This document shows, one piece after another, positions 51,831 through 60,825 of a DNA stretch of 64,000 bases. The stretch lies in assembly GCF_003730195.1 (NCBI RefSeq), contig NZ_QWGG01000001.1:372001-436000 (forward strand), given 5' to 3'. The translations under genes and the position numbers were made by a program. The notes below the pieces were generated by a model. The model was not told the DNA's origin. It saw only the letters and a program-made list of their open reading frames with translations, and searched no databases. Each line of letters starts with the position of its first letter. Position 1 is the first letter of the stretch. Source of the DNA: Halosimplex salinum. Lineage in GTDB: Archaea > Halobacteriota > Halobacteria > Halobacteriales > Haloarculaceae.

Positions 51831-52681
51831 GACGGCGCTCCCGCGGGCGGTGCCGCCGTGGGTTCGGACTTGTCGCGGTACTCCGACGCCAGCCACTCCT
51901 CCCACGTCGTCGTCCCGACGGCGCGGTCCGGACAGGTCGCCCGCCCCTCGCGGAACGCGCTCGCGATCGAGCCCGGAACCGGGAGTCGGACGATCGGCCG
52001 TCGGAGGCCGCGCGCCTCGCGATACGCCGTCGCCAGTTCGCCGAGCGTCCGCACCTCCGGGCCGCCGACCGGCGGAACGCGCCCCCGTGGCTCCCCGGTA
52101 GCGCAGTCGACGAGCGCGTCGGCGACCTCGCGGTGGTCGACCGGCTGAACCCGGAACCGCGTCGGCAGCGGCCACACCGGCAGGCGCGAGACCGTCCCGA
52201 GGATCTCGTCGACGAACGCGTGGAACTGCGTGGCCCGCAGGATCGTCGCGGGCACGTCGCTCGATTCGACGGCTCGTTCCGCGGTCAGTTTGTGCTGGTA
52301 GTAGGCGTACGGGATCTCGTCGATGCCCACGATCGACACGTAGACGACGTGTTCGACGCCCACGGACGCCGCCACGTCGAGGAGGCGCTCCGTCCCGCGT
52401 ACGTCGACGGCTTCGGTGTCGCCGGTCGGTGCGCTCGCCGCGTGGACGACGGTGTCCACGTCGGCGACCGCCGACTCGATCCCGGTCCCGTCGGCGAGGT
52501 CCAGTTCGACCCACTCCGCGCTACCCTCCGTACTCTCCGGCCACTCCTGGGCGTCGACCTCGACTTCCTCGTCCGGTGGCGACCGACTCGCGGCACGGAC
52601 GGCCACCCCGGCGTCCACCAGTCTCGGGAGCAACGCTCTTCCGAGCGTACCGGACGCGCCGGTCACTAGCGTTTCGCTCAT
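51827..52681 (-). CDS. NmrA/SDR-type NAD(P)-binding protein
   Basis: 284 residues, atypical short-chain dehydrogenase. The Rossmann motif GASGTLG is at residues 8-14, VVYVSIVGIDEIPYAYYQHK gives the Ser/Tyr-x3-Lys elements, and ATILRATQFHAFVDEIL and RVQPVDHREVADALVD are typical of the NmrA-like subgroup. It may be an NAD(P)-sensing or quinone-reductase-like protein. ATG 52681. Confidence 0.82.
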   Translation of the reverse strand: MSETLVTGASGTLGRALLPRLVDAGVAVRAASRSPPDEEVEVDAQEWPESTEGSAEWVELDLADGTGIESAVADVDTVVHAASAPTGDTEAVDVRGTERLLDVAASVGVEHVVYVSIVGIDEIPYAYYQHKLTAERAVESSDVPATILRATQFHAFVDEILGTVSRLPVWPLPTRFRVQPVDHREVADALVDCATGEPRGRVPPVGGPEVRTLGELATAYREARGLRRPIVRLPVPGSIASAFREGRATCPDRAVGTTTWEEWLASEYRDKSEPTAAPPAGAPS

Positions 52682-52767
52682 GTGCGTCGCTACGCGCCGA
52701 GATGTCGTGTCGTTGCTGCCGGATCAGTCCGGTAGGTTTTTCAACGAATCCGGGCGGACTGGCTCGC

Positions 52768-53430
52768 ATGAAGCGCGTTCGCGTGCGGATCACGGCGAAC
52801 GGACGGGAGGGGGATATCCACCCGATGTACGGCGTGATGACGAACGCGTCGTTCGTCGAGCGGGGAACGGCGCTCCAGTGGAACTTCACCGGCGACGCGC
52901 TGGGGATCCTCCACTACGTCGAGGGCGACGCCGACGCCTTCGCCGCCGCCGCCGAGGAGTTCGACGTCGTCGTCGGCTACGATATCGAGCCCGCGGGCGA
53001 GGGGTCGTTCTACGCCTACGTTCGCGACGCGACGACCGAGCCGCTCCGGGACATGTTCGGGCCGATCACCAGCGGCGGGCTGGTCGTCGTCCCGCCGATC
53101 GTCTACGGCGCCGACGGCGACGTGACCCTCTCGATATTCGGTCCCGAGGCGGAGATCCAGGCCGCGGTCGAGCAGGTCCCCGACCCCGTCGACGTGACTG
53201 TCGAGGCGGTCGGCGGCCTCGCGGCGAGCCGGGCCGCCCCGACGGCGAGGCTCACAGACCGCCAGCGCGAGGCCGTCGACGCCGCGCTCGACCTCGGGTA
53301 CTACGACGTGCCCCGGACCGCGAGCCACGAGGCGGTCGCCGACGTCCTCGACTGTGCGCCCAGCACCGCGGCCGAACACCTCCGCAAGGCCGAGTCGACG
53401 CTCCTGCACGGGGTCATGCGCGCCGAGTGA
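52768..53430 (+). CDS. HTH-10 (bacterio-opsin activator type) transcriptional regulator
   Basis: 220 residues. An N-terminal beta-rich sensor region (RVRVRITANGREGDIHPMYG ...) is followed by the C-terminal HTH-10 domain, LTDRQREAVDAALDLGYYDV, then HEAVADVLDCAPSTAAEHLR. A TATA-like TAGGTTTTTC (52733-52742) lies 26-35 nt before the ATG. It is divergent from the SDR gene, a possible target. Signal unknown. Confidence 0.85.
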   Translation: MKRVRVRITANGREGDIHPMYGVMTNASFVERGTALQWNFTGDALGILHYVEGDADAFAAAAEEFDVVVGYDIEPAGEGSFYAYVRDATTEPLRDMFGPITSGGLVVVPPIVYGADGDVTLSIFGPEAEIQAAVEQVPDPVDVTVEAVGGLAASRAAPTARLTDRQREAVDAALDLGYYDVPRTASHEAVADVLDCAPSTAAEHLRKAESTLLHGVMRAE

Positions 53431-53510
53431 GCGAACGGTGACGGACGGTCTCGGCGGGCCTTTCCTTTGCCGGCAGACGGCTCTCGTACGGGACGGCGAA
53501 ACTGTCTGGC

Positions 53511-53786
53511 ATGGCGAGCGCACCGTCGATTCAGGACGTCGAACAGACGGAGAACTACTACCACGTCCGCTACCGCGACCCCGACGACTTCGACGAGATC
53601 CGGACGCCCGACTGGGCGGAGAACGTCGCCGGTTCCGTCGTCGATGGCGCCGAAGTCCGCACCGGCGACGAACACGGCAACGAGAACTGGACGGTCCAGA
53701 GCGTGCTCGTCCCGGTCGAGGCCGTCGCGGGCGACGCCGAAGCGCGCGACACCGCCGATCAGATCGTCGACAAGATGGAGTCCTGA
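53511..53786 (+). CDS. Conserved small haloarchaeal protein
   Basis: 91 residues. VEQTENYYHVRYRDPDDFDE, then RTPDWAENVAGSVVDGAEVR and the tail RDTADQIVDKMES. The compact beta fold has no catalytic motif and its function is unknown. It ends 22 nt from the convergent GTPase stop. Confidence 0.7.
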   Translation: MASAPSIQDVEQTENYYHVRYRDPDDFDEIRTPDWAENVAGSVVDGAEVRTGDEHGNENWTVQSVLVPVEAVAGDAEARDTADQIVDKMES

Positions 53787-53808
53787 CGCGTCTGCCGTCC
53801 GCGAGCGC

Positions 53809-55467
53809 TCAGTCCTCGGGGTTCACGTCGGTGACCTTGCCGACGCCCTTCGACTGGCCCTCGCGGAAGACGAACCGCTGGCCCTCCTCGACCATGTACG
53901 CCCGGAACTTGAACCGGACGCGAGTCGTCCCGGAGTCGCCGGGGAGGAGTCGGCCGTCGTCGGGGTAGAACGCCGCCGCTTCGCTGACCGTCTCGAGGTG
54001 GACCACGGGCTCGTACCCCTCGCCGATGCGGGTGGGGTGGTTGAGCACCATCACCTCGGCCTCGAACTCGCGGACCGGGTCGGGGTCGGCGTCGCGCGGC
54101 AGGAGGACCATCCCTCGCTCCACGTCGGCCTCGCGGACGCCCTTGAGCGCGATGCCGACGATGCGGCCCGCCTTGGCGCGGTCGACCCGGTGGTAGTGCA
54201 TCTCGATAGAGCGCACTTCGACCTCGCGGAAGCTCCCGTCCTGCATCGGGCCGAGGAGGAGTTCGTCGCCGGCCTCGACGCGACCGGAGCGAATAGTACC
54301 GGAAGCGACGGCGCCGACGCCGGTCACCTTGTACGAGCGATCGACGTACATCGTGAACTGGTCGTCCTCCGGGCCGGCGGTCTTGGGCAGTCGCTCCAGC
54401 AGTTCGTCGAGGGCGTCCATTCCGTCCATCGTGACGGCGCTGGTCGCGAGGACCGGGACGACGGTGTCGTCTATCTCCTCGACGGCCGCGCCGACGCCGT
54501 GGCGAGCGACGGACAGCGGCGTCTTCTCGACCTCGCGGAGCAGGCGCTCGACCTCCCGTTCGACCTCCTCGACGCGTTCGTCGTCGACGACGTCGGCCTT
54601 CGTGATGACGACCATCGTCGGCAGGTCGGTGGCGAGCAGGATGCCGAGGTGCTCGCGGGTCGTCTTCGTCGGGCCGTCGTCCGCGGCCACGGTGAGGAGG
54701 CCGTAGTCGAGTTTCTGGCCGACGAGGCCGCGGATGGTCGTGCGCAGCCACGGCTCGTGGCCGACAGTGTCGACGAAGGAGACGAGGCGGTCGGCCTCCT
54801 CGACGACGCGCGCGCGGTCGGACTTGCGGTCGGGGTTGTCCATTCGGACCGGGCCGTCGTCGTCGAAGCCGTAGACGCCGTAGGACAGGTCGGCGGAGAG
54901 GCCGCGCTCGACCTCGTGGGGCTGGACGTCGAGATACGAGCGGGTGCCGCCCTCGCCGTCGTCGGGCTGGCCGGTGACGAGCGAGCCCACGAGCGTGGAC
55001 TTGCCGTGGTCGACGTGGCCGGCGGTGCCGACGACGATGTGCTCGTCGTCTTCGAGGACGGCGCCCTCTCGAACGATGGCGACGCCCACGATGCCCTTGG
55101 CGGGCGCGTCGGAGCCGGTGCGGCGGCCGTCTTTCGGTTCGGCGCGGCCGTCGGCGTCGACGCCCCACGTCTCGACGTTCTCGATGTGGGCGTCGGCTTC
55201 CTCGGCCAGCAGGCTCAGTACGTCCATCGACTCGGTGAACTCGTCGGGCGCGATGCCGGCGATGCCGCCGTCGTCGGTGACGCCGACAACGTAGGTCGCC
55301 TCGCCGTCGCCGGAGAGGACGCGGTGTCGGAGCTGGGCGGCAAGGCTCTCTCGACGGCCGTCGGCGAGGTGGAGGTCTTTGCTGAGCCGCTCTTTGAACT
55401 CGACGCTGCCGCCCTCGCGCTCACCGCGCTCGATGGCGCGTTCGAGGACGGCCCGGTCGGGGCTCAT
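53809..55467 (-). CDS. GTPBP1-like translational GTPase
   Basis: 552 residues. An N-terminal domain (about 1-130, GGSVEFKERL ... YVVGVTDDGGIAGI) typical of the GTPBP1/2 family precedes an EF-Tu-like GTPase: G1 GHVDHGKS (150-157), G3 DTVGHEP, G4 TKAD. Two beta-barrel domains follow (YKVTGVGAVASGTIRSG and STTRVRFKFR-like GTTRVRFKFRAYMVEEG). Eukaryotic relatives bind aminoacyl-tRNA and the ribosome and affect mRNA decay; the archaeal role is not established. ATG 55467. Confidence 0.88.
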   Translation of the reverse strand: MSPDRAVLERAIERGEREGGSVEFKERLSKDLHLADGRRESLAAQLRHRVLSGDGEATYVVGVTDDGGIAGIAPDEFTESMDVLSLLAEEADAHIENVETWGVDADGRAEPKDGRRTGSDAPAKGIVGVAIVREGAVLEDDEHIVVGTAGHVDHGKSTLVGSLVTGQPDDGEGGTRSYLDVQPHEVERGLSADLSYGVYGFDDDGPVRMDNPDRKSDRARVVEEADRLVSFVDTVGHEPWLRTTIRGLVGQKLDYGLLTVAADDGPTKTTREHLGILLATDLPTMVVITKADVVDDERVEEVEREVERLLREVEKTPLSVARHGVGAAVEEIDDTVVPVLATSAVTMDGMDALDELLERLPKTAGPEDDQFTMYVDRSYKVTGVGAVASGTIRSGRVEAGDELLLGPMQDGSFREVEVRSIEMHYHRVDRAKAGRIVGIALKGVREADVERGMVLLPRDADPDPVREFEAEVMVLNHPTRIGEGYEPVVHLETVSEAAAFYPDDGRLLPGDSGTTRVRFKFRAYMVEEGQRFVFREGQSKGVGKVTDVNPED

Positions 55468-55602
55468 GAGGGCCGGTAACGGGGGACAGTACAAAAGCCT
55501 TCTCCGGGTTTGTGCCGGGAACACGTCGGTAGCGCTCCCGAACGCTCCGGAGGCGTCCGGAACGCTCGTGAGCGGTCGGTGGCGGGCGCCGGAACGGACC
55601 CG

Positions 55603-56286
55603 TCAGTCCCGACCCGACCGGATCCGTTCGACCGCTTCGAGGAACCCCTCGCCGAACGCCTCGTCGAGGACCACGTCGGCCGTCTCGCGGGCCGGTTCGT
55701 CGGCGTTCGCGACGGCGTAGGACCGGCCGACCGCTTCGAACGTCGAGACGTCGTTGATCGAGTCGCCGACCGCGACGAACGCCTCGGGGTCGCGGTCGAG
55801 TCGCTCGGCGACTTCCGCCAGCGCCCGCCCTTTGCTCACGTCCGGCGACTTGACGTGGTAGGCGAAGCCGGTGTCGACGACTTCGAGGCCGTGGTCGGCG
55901 GCGATCCGCTGGAGCGGTTCGAGCGGGGCGTCGCGATTCACGGCCACCTCGGTCTCGCGCCAGCGGTTGATCAGGTCGTGATCACCCCAGCCGAGGTCGT
56001 GTCCGACCGCGACGTACTCGTCGACGACCGACTGGGCGGCCGCGCGGTCGCCGAGGAAGAGCAGGTCGTCGGTCGCGTGGACGAACGCGACGCCGCCGTT
56101 CTCGGCGACGACGGTCCGTTCGAGGCCAGCGAACTCGCAGAGCGCGACCGGGTAGGGGAGCGCCTTCCCGGTGGCGAGGACGACCGGGGCGTCCCACTCG
56201 CGCAGGACGGTGAGGACGGGCGGGTAGACCGCCCGGTGTTCGTCGGTGAGCGTCCCGTCGATGTCGACGGCGAGTGGCGGTGTCAC
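55603..56286 (-). CDS. Phosphoglycolate phosphatase (archaeal HAD type)
   Basis: 227 residues. Motif I PLAVDIDGTLTDEHRAV, motif II PVVLATGKALPY, motif III Lys in DVSKGRAL and motif IV AVGDSINDVSTFE define the Cof-like HAD subfamily with a C2 cap, which in archaea includes phosphoglycolate phosphatase. The GTG at 56286 starts directly before the fold; no better ATG is upstream. Confidence 0.82.
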   Translation of the reverse strand: MTPPLAVDIDGTLTDEHRAVYPPVLTVLREWDAPVVLATGKALPYPVALCEFAGLERTVVAENGGVAFVHATDDLLFLGDRAAAQSVVDEYVAVGHDLGWGDHDLINRWRETEVAVNRDAPLEPLQRIAADHGLEVVDTGFAYHVKSPDVSKGRALAEVAERLDRDPEAFVAVGDSINDVSTFEAVGRSYAVANADEPARETADVVLDEAFGEGFLEAVERIRSGRD

Positions 56287-56395
56287 TGGTCGGTCGTCGG
56301 CGTTCCGCGGGCAAAAACATGGGTGACTCCGCCAGCAGAACTTCGTTCGGCGACCGCTCGACACGATGGGCGGATGTACCGCTTCGATAGAGGAG

Positions 56396-56608
56396 TCAGC
56401 GATCGAGTGTGTCTTCGACGATTCCCTCGACCTGCTTTAAAATCGCGTAGACAGCGAGAAACAGGGCGAGGACCACGACCGGCAGTCCGAGTGCGCCCCA
56501 GGTGAGGCTAACTACCGCGACGAGATAGAGCACTACTAACTGGAGAAACAGGTACGCAGACCTTCGAGGGATCCCGGAGACGTCGAATCTCTCCTCTGTC
56601 GAAGTCAT
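56396..56608 (-). CDS. Small two-helix membrane protein
   Basis: 70 residues: charged start MTSTEERFDVSGIPRRSAY, then two helices (about 20-40 and 42-60) and a charged end. No family recognised. It lies between the tandem repeat at 56649-56709 and the phosphatase gene. Confidence 0.6.
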   Translation of the reverse strand: MTSTEERFDVSGIPRRSAYLFLQLVVLYLVAVVSLTWGALGLPVVVLALFLAVYAILKQVEGIVEDTLDR

Positions 56609-56648
56609 ACCTGAACGACATTACGCCCGCATATACGTGCTGTGACCC

Positions 56649-56709
56649 GAGCGGAATATTGGCAGCAGAATTGCGCACTGAGCGGAATCTTCGCAGCAGA
56701 ACTGCACAG
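56649..56709. repeat. 31-bp tandem direct repeat
   Basis: GAGCGGAATATTGGCAGCAG begins at 56649 and its near copy GAGCGGAATCTTCGCAGCAG at 56680. The repeat continues for about 29-31 bp with a few mismatches. It lies between the stop of the DnaJ gene (56718) and the start of the small membrane gene (56608), so it could contain a promoter operator or an end signal. Confidence 0.8.
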
Positions 56710-56717
56710 GGTGGCTC

Positions 56718-57305
56718 TCAGTCCGTCAGTCGCTCGTAGGCCGAGTTGACCTTCTTGAACGCCTCCTCGTCGCCCGTCGAGGAGTCGGGGTGGACCTCCT
56801 TGACCTTCTCGCGGTAGGCCGCCTTGATAGCGTCCTCGTCGGCACTGGGGTCGAGCCCGAGCGTCTCGTAGGCCTCGGCCGCCGTCGGACCGCTCCGCTG
56901 GGCGGCCGCGGCGGCGCGCTGTCGACGTTGCCCGCCGCGGTCGGCCCGGGCCCGCCGTCGCCCGCCGCCCACCCGCTGTCCCTGGGTCGCCCTGGCGCGC
57001 CGTCGCGCGTCCTCGTCGCGCGGCGGCTCCCAGTCCTCGCGGGGACCGGCGCCGAAGCCGCCGCGCTCGTTCCGGCCGCCGCGGGTGGCGCCGCCGCGGC
57101 CGGGTTCGGCCTGGGCCTCCACGCCGCGGTAGAGGCGCTGTGCGAACCGGCCGGAGGCGTGGTACCACATGAAGTAGGCGACGGCGCCGAACAGCGCGGC
57201 GACGAGGAGGAAGCCGAGGTTGTAGACGAATCCGAAGATACCGAAGAGGGCGGCCGTGGCCGCGAAGACGACGGCGAGCGCCGTGACGAGACGGGAACCG
57301 TACAC
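56718..57305 (-). CDS. Membrane-anchored DnaJ-domain protein
   Basis: 195 residues. Two N-terminal membrane helices (LVTALAVVFAATAALFGIFG and LGFLLVAALFGAVAYFMWY) are followed by an Arg/Gly-rich linker and a C-terminal J domain (about 130-195) with AYETLGLDPSADEDAI, the HPD tripeptide in KEVHPDSSTG, and KKVNSAYERLTD. HPD stimulates Hsp70 (DnaK), so this probably recruits DnaK to the membrane. The GTG at 57305 is chosen because the TATA-like ACGTTTAG (57330-57337) lies about 26-32 nt upstream. Confidence 0.82.
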   Translation of the reverse strand: MYGSRLVTALAVVFAATAALFGIFGFVYNLGFLLVAALFGAVAYFMWYHASGRFAQRLYRGVEAQAEPGRGGATRGGRNERGGFGAGPREDWEPPRDEDARRRARATQGQRVGGGRRRARADRGGQRRQRAAAAAQRSGPTAAEAYETLGLDPSADEDAIKAAYREKVKEVHPDSSTGDEEAFKKVNSAYERLTD

Positions 57306-57387
57306 GTTCGCGCCTTGGAGGTGGACCCCCCTAAACGTCTCGGACGCACCAGCGGTTCCGGGACCGTCCGGCGGCGGGGCCGAGGAG

Positions 57388-58743
57388 TCACCGGAGCGCG
57401 TAGAGCACGCCGTCCTCGCCGCCGGTGAGGGCGAGGCCGCCACCGATCACCAGATCCGTGAGTTCGGTGCCGTTCTCGAAGGCCCAGCGCCCCGCTCCGC
57501 CCTCGACGTCGACGGCGAACTTGTACTGGTTTCGCACGTCGGCGTCGTGGTACGCGTCGAGGTACAGCGTCCCGTCGGCGACGCCGGCCGCGGAGACGCC
57601 GCCCTGGGCCGGTTCGGGCGTGAACGTCCACGCCTCCGACCCGTCCTCACTGGCGTACGCCGTGAGAGTGTTACCGCCGGCGAAGAGGCGCCCATCCGTT
57701 AGACTCGCATCCGTGAGGAATCCCGGCGTCTCGTCCTCCCAGCGGACCGTGCCCTCGGAGGGGTCCAGCGCCGCAGTGCGAGCGCCGCCGGCGAACAGGT
57801 CGCGGTCGGCCGCGACCGTCGAGGTCACGTCCCACGAGTCGAAGCGCCACCGCTCCTCGCCCGAGTCGGGGTCGAACCCCAGGAGCACGCTGTAGCGGTC
57901 GCTCTCCTCGGCGTCGACGGCCTGCACGACCGTCCCGTCGACGACCGCGAGCGTCCCGTAGCGGTCCTCCGTCTCGACCGCCCATCGCTGGCGGCCGTCC
58001 CCTCGATCGAAGCCGTACGTCCGGCCGGTCGCGGAGACGAACAGCGCGTCGTCGGTGACGACGGCCTCGCGCGGGTCGCCGATCTCGGCCGACCACTCGG
58101 TGTCGCCCGCGGCGAGCGTGAGGGCGTACAGCGTCTCGCCGGACGCCGAGAGCGCGTCGTCGGCGGTGGCGACGTAGGCCGTGCCGTCCGCCGTCCCGAG
58201 GATCTCGAGCCACCAGCTCGTCGGGCTGAACGTCCACCGCTCCTCGCCCGAGGCCGCGTCGACGCCGTGGAGGACGTGCCCCGACGAGAGTTCGTTCGTC
58301 CCCGTCAGCGCCAGCAGGACGTCCTCGGCGAGCGTCAGGTCCTGCACCGGCGACGACGCCTCGAACGTCCAGCCGACCACTCCGCTGTCGTCGAACGCGC
58401 GGACGGTCCCACTCTCGGACCCCGCGAATACGCGGTCGGCCCCGACGACTGGGTCGGCCGTCACGGCGGCGTCGAACCCCCGGCGCCACGCGAGGGCGGC
58501 GGATTCGGATGGCGGCGTCTCCGTCGGCGTGTCGGTCGGCGGGTCCGTGGCGGTCGGTGTGGAATCGGTCGAAGTCGACGTGGCTGTCTGGGTCGCGGTC
58601 GGCGTTCCGGCCGGTCCGGCCGTCGGTGTCGTCCCTGTGGAAGTGGTGTCGGTCTCGCGGGATTCGTCGCCGAGACAACCGGCCGATCCGACCGCACTCG
58701 CGGCGACGGCGGCCAGGAACGTCCGGCGGGAGGGGCTGTTCAT
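57388..58743 (-). CDS. PQQ-repeat beta-propeller lipoprotein
   Basis: 451 residues. A Tat signal (SRRTFLAAVAA) and lipobox SAGC precede a Thr/Pro/Ser-rich stalk (about 30-85) and an eight-bladed-type propeller whose blades repeat G..YALD/W.F patterns, for example GVDAASGEERWTFSP, GFDPDSGEERWRFDS and ALDPSEGTVRWED. Such proteins bind partners or cofactors at the cell surface, and PQQ binding itself is doubtful. ATG 58743. Confidence 0.85.
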   Translation of the reverse strand: MNSPSRRTFLAAVAASAVGSAGCLGDESRETDTTSTGTTPTAGPAGTPTATQTATSTSTDSTPTATDPPTDTPTETPPSESAALAWRRGFDAAVTADPVVGADRVFAGSESGTVRAFDDSGVVGWTFEASSPVQDLTLAEDVLLALTGTNELSSGHVLHGVDAASGEERWTFSPTSWWLEILGTADGTAYVATADDALSASGETLYALTLAAGDTEWSAEIGDPREAVVTDDALFVSATGRTYGFDRGDGRQRWAVETEDRYGTLAVVDGTVVQAVDAEESDRYSVLLGFDPDSGEERWRFDSWDVTSTVAADRDLFAGGARTAALDPSEGTVRWEDETPGFLTDASLTDGRLFAGGNTLTAYASEDGSEAWTFTPEPAQGGVSAAGVADGTLYLDAYHDADVRNQYKFAVDVEGGAGRWAFENGTELTDLVIGGGLALTGGEDGVLYALR

Positions 58744-58834
58744 ACTGCCGACATCTCCAAAGCGCGGCAAGTGTCTTGTGCTGCCGATCGGGGGGCCACC
58801 AAACCCCTAAACGCGTCGGGGCCCAACCGGGAAT

Positions 58835-59056
58835 ATGAGCGTCTCAGGGCTCTGTGAGGTCTGTCAGCGACCGGACGTGGACCACACCTGCGACCGCTGT
58901 GGTAACCTCGTGTGTGACCGCCACTTCGACACCGAACTGGGCGTCTGTAGCGAGTGCGTCGCGGAGGTCCGGGGCGGCGACCCGTCCGACCCGACCGGCA
59001 CGCCCGACGACTCGTCCGAGGACCTGCCGGACGGCGTCGACACCTACGAGTACTGA
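58835..59056 (+). CDS. Small zinc-finger protein
   Basis: 73 residues. Cysteines CEVC...CDRC...C...CSEC with HTCDRC and DRHF make a likely two-zinc B-box-like or AN1-like finger in the first 45 residues; the tail is acidic and flexible. Haloarchaea have many such tiny zinc proteins of uncertain role. ATG 58835. Confidence 0.7.
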   Translation: MSVSGLCEVCQRPDVDHTCDRCGNLVCDRHFDTELGVCSECVAEVRGGDPSDPTGTPDDSSEDLPDGVDTYEY

Positions 59057-59080
59057 GCGGTGACGACGGCAGGGACCGGG

Positions 59081-59713
59081 TCAGTTCTCCGCTCCGGTCC
59101 CGAGCAACACTTCCGTGTACTCGCCGAGAGCGCGGGCGGCGAAGTTGCACACGTGCAGGGAGACGACGGCGAGGAGGACGCCGCCGGCGGAGAGCGCGAG
59201 CGCGACGGGGAGGGTGTCGACGGTCGTCGGCCCCAGCTGGTAGGCGATCTCCGGGTGGCTGTACAGCAGGGGAGCGAGCGCGAACGACGCCGAGAGCGTG
59301 CCCAGCACGGTCAGGCCGACGAACGCGGCCAGCCCGACGACGAACTTCGAGAGCAGGTAGCCGACGGCGAGGTAGCTCCGCGGGTCGGTCGCCAGTCGCG
59401 TCGCGTACTCGACGAGCGTCTCGTCGGTCGGGTTCGGCGTCTCGTAGGTCACGTCGCTGTCGAGCAGGCCGCGAGCGAGGCGCGTCTCCAGTTCCGCGAG
59501 GTTGACGGCGACCGCCAGCACCGCGACGAGCAGCGGGATCCCGACGAGGATCGGTATCATCGCGATCCCGGCCGAACCGCCGCCCCACAGCATCGTGAAG
59601 TAGAGCACGCCGAGCGGGAACGTCAGCAGCAGGTAGGTCAGGTTCCGGTACGTCTGCGGGTCGACCGCGACGCCGAAGAAGCGTCCCAGGGCCGAACTGA
59701 TACTCGTCGTCAT
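59081..59713 (-). CDS. Membrane protein with putative sensor domain
   Basis: 210 residues. The start TTSISSALGRFFGVAVDPQT and TYRNLTYLLLTFPLGVLYFT match the bacterial/archaeal sensor-like membrane domain that often precedes histidine kinases. About four helices are present and no kinase part follows. ATG 59713 lies 28-37 nt after the strong TATA TTTTTATAGG (59741-59750). Confidence 0.75.
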   Translation of the reverse strand: MTTSISSALGRFFGVAVDPQTYRNLTYLLLTFPLGVLYFTMLWGGGSAGIAMIPILVGIPLLVAVLAVAVNLAELETRLARGLLDSDVTYETPNPTDETLVEYATRLATDPRSYLAVGYLLSKFVVGLAAFVGLTVLGTLSASFALAPLLYSHPEIAYQLGPTTVDTLPVALALSAGGVLLAVVSLHVCNFAARALGEYTEVLLGTGAEN

Positions 59714-59787
59714 CACGGTCGAACGGAGGAGTCCCACGACCCTATAAAAAGGCCCACGACTTCCGGCGGAGAACGCCTCCCCTAGCC

Positions 59788-60612
59788 TTATATATCGGCT
59801 TCCGATCGGTGTCGGTTCAGCCGCTTCTTCAGCCGTTTCGCGGCCTGCCCGGCGGCGTCGGCGAAGCCCTCGCCCTGGTCTTCCCCGGCGAAGATGATGC
59901 CGCGCGAGGAGTTGACGAGGCCGACGCCGTCCGCGAGGCCGTACTCGACGGCGGCCTCGGCGTCGCCGCCCTGCGCGCCGACGCCGGGGACGAGGAACGG
60001 CATGTCCGGGACGATGTCCCTGACTTCCTCCAGTTCCTCGGGGGCCGTCGCGCCGACGACGAGGCCGACGTTGTCGTTCCCGTTCCAGAGGTCGGCGAGC
60101 GCGGCGACCCGTTCGTAGAGCGGTTCGCCGGTCTCCAGTTCGAGGTTCTGGAGGTCCGCGCCGCCGGGGTTGGAGGTGCGACAGAGGACGATAACGCCCT
60201 TGTCCGGGCGCGAGAGGAACGGTTCGAGTGAGTCGCGGCCCAGGTAGGGGTTGACGGTGATGGCGTCCACGTTCATGCCGTCCTCGGAGAGGAGGTCGGC
60301 GTACTTGCGCGCGGTGTTGCCGATGTCGGCGCGTTTGGCGTCCAGCAGGACGGGCACGTCCTTCCCGTGGGCGTAGGCGACGGTCTCGCGGAGCGCCTTC
60401 CAGCCGTCGGGGTCCTCGTAGAAGGCGGCGTTGGGCTTGAACGCGGCGGCGTGTTCGTGGGTCGCGTCGATGATGCGGCGGTTGAACGCCCAGCGGGGCA
60501 GGTCGTGGTCGGCGAGGTGGTCGGGGATCCGCGCCGGGTCGGGGTCCAGCCCGACCGAGACCACGCTGTCGACGGTCGCGATCCGGTCGGCGAGTCGGTC
60601 GAAGAAGTTCAT
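59788..60612 (-). CDS. pyrF: Orotidine 5'-phosphate decarboxylase, type 2
   Basis: Last step of UMP synthesis. 274 residues, a TIM barrel with the catalytic Lys/Asp set in VLLDAKRADIGNTARKYA, typical of the larger type-2 enzymes, with SVGLDPDPARIPDHL near the start and LVPGVGAQGGD near the end. ATG 60612. No other pyrimidine genes are adjacent. Confidence 0.93.
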   Translation of the reverse strand: MNFFDRLADRIATVDSVVSVGLDPDPARIPDHLADHDLPRWAFNRRIIDATHEHAAAFKPNAAFYEDPDGWKALRETVAYAHGKDVPVLLDAKRADIGNTARKYADLLSEDGMNVDAITVNPYLGRDSLEPFLSRPDKGVIVLCRTSNPGGADLQNLELETGEPLYERVAALADLWNGNDNVGLVVGATAPEELEEVRDIVPDMPFLVPGVGAQGGDAEAAVEYGLADGVGLVNSSRGIIFAGEDQGEGFADAAGQAAKRLKKRLNRHRSEADI

Positions 60613-60747
60613 ATCTCCTCCTCGCCGAGTCCGGTAAACAAGGTTCCGACTCTCAGCGAGTCCGACGGCGCGGCCGGTGACGCCGATGTCATCGGGTGGC
60701 GTCGGTGTCGGCGAGCGCCTTTGTAGGTCGGCGCCGTACGGAAGCCC

Positions 60748-60825
60748 GTGAGAGACGACTCCGCGACGCTCGAAGCGCCCGTATCGAGTTCAGACCCGAC
60801 TGACACCGTCGAGGAGGCGGTCTGA
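60748..60825 (+). CDS. Possible 25-residue leader ORF before the esterase
   Basis: GTG at 60748 reads MRDDSATLEAPVSSSDPTDT and ends at TGA 60823-60825, which overlaps the esterase ATG at 60825 (TGATG). GGAGG at 60812-60816 lies 8 nt before the esterase ATG. The overlap suggests coupling, but the peptide has no recognisable feature and may be chance. Confidence 0.25.
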   Translation: MRDDSATLEAPVSSSDPTDTVEEAV

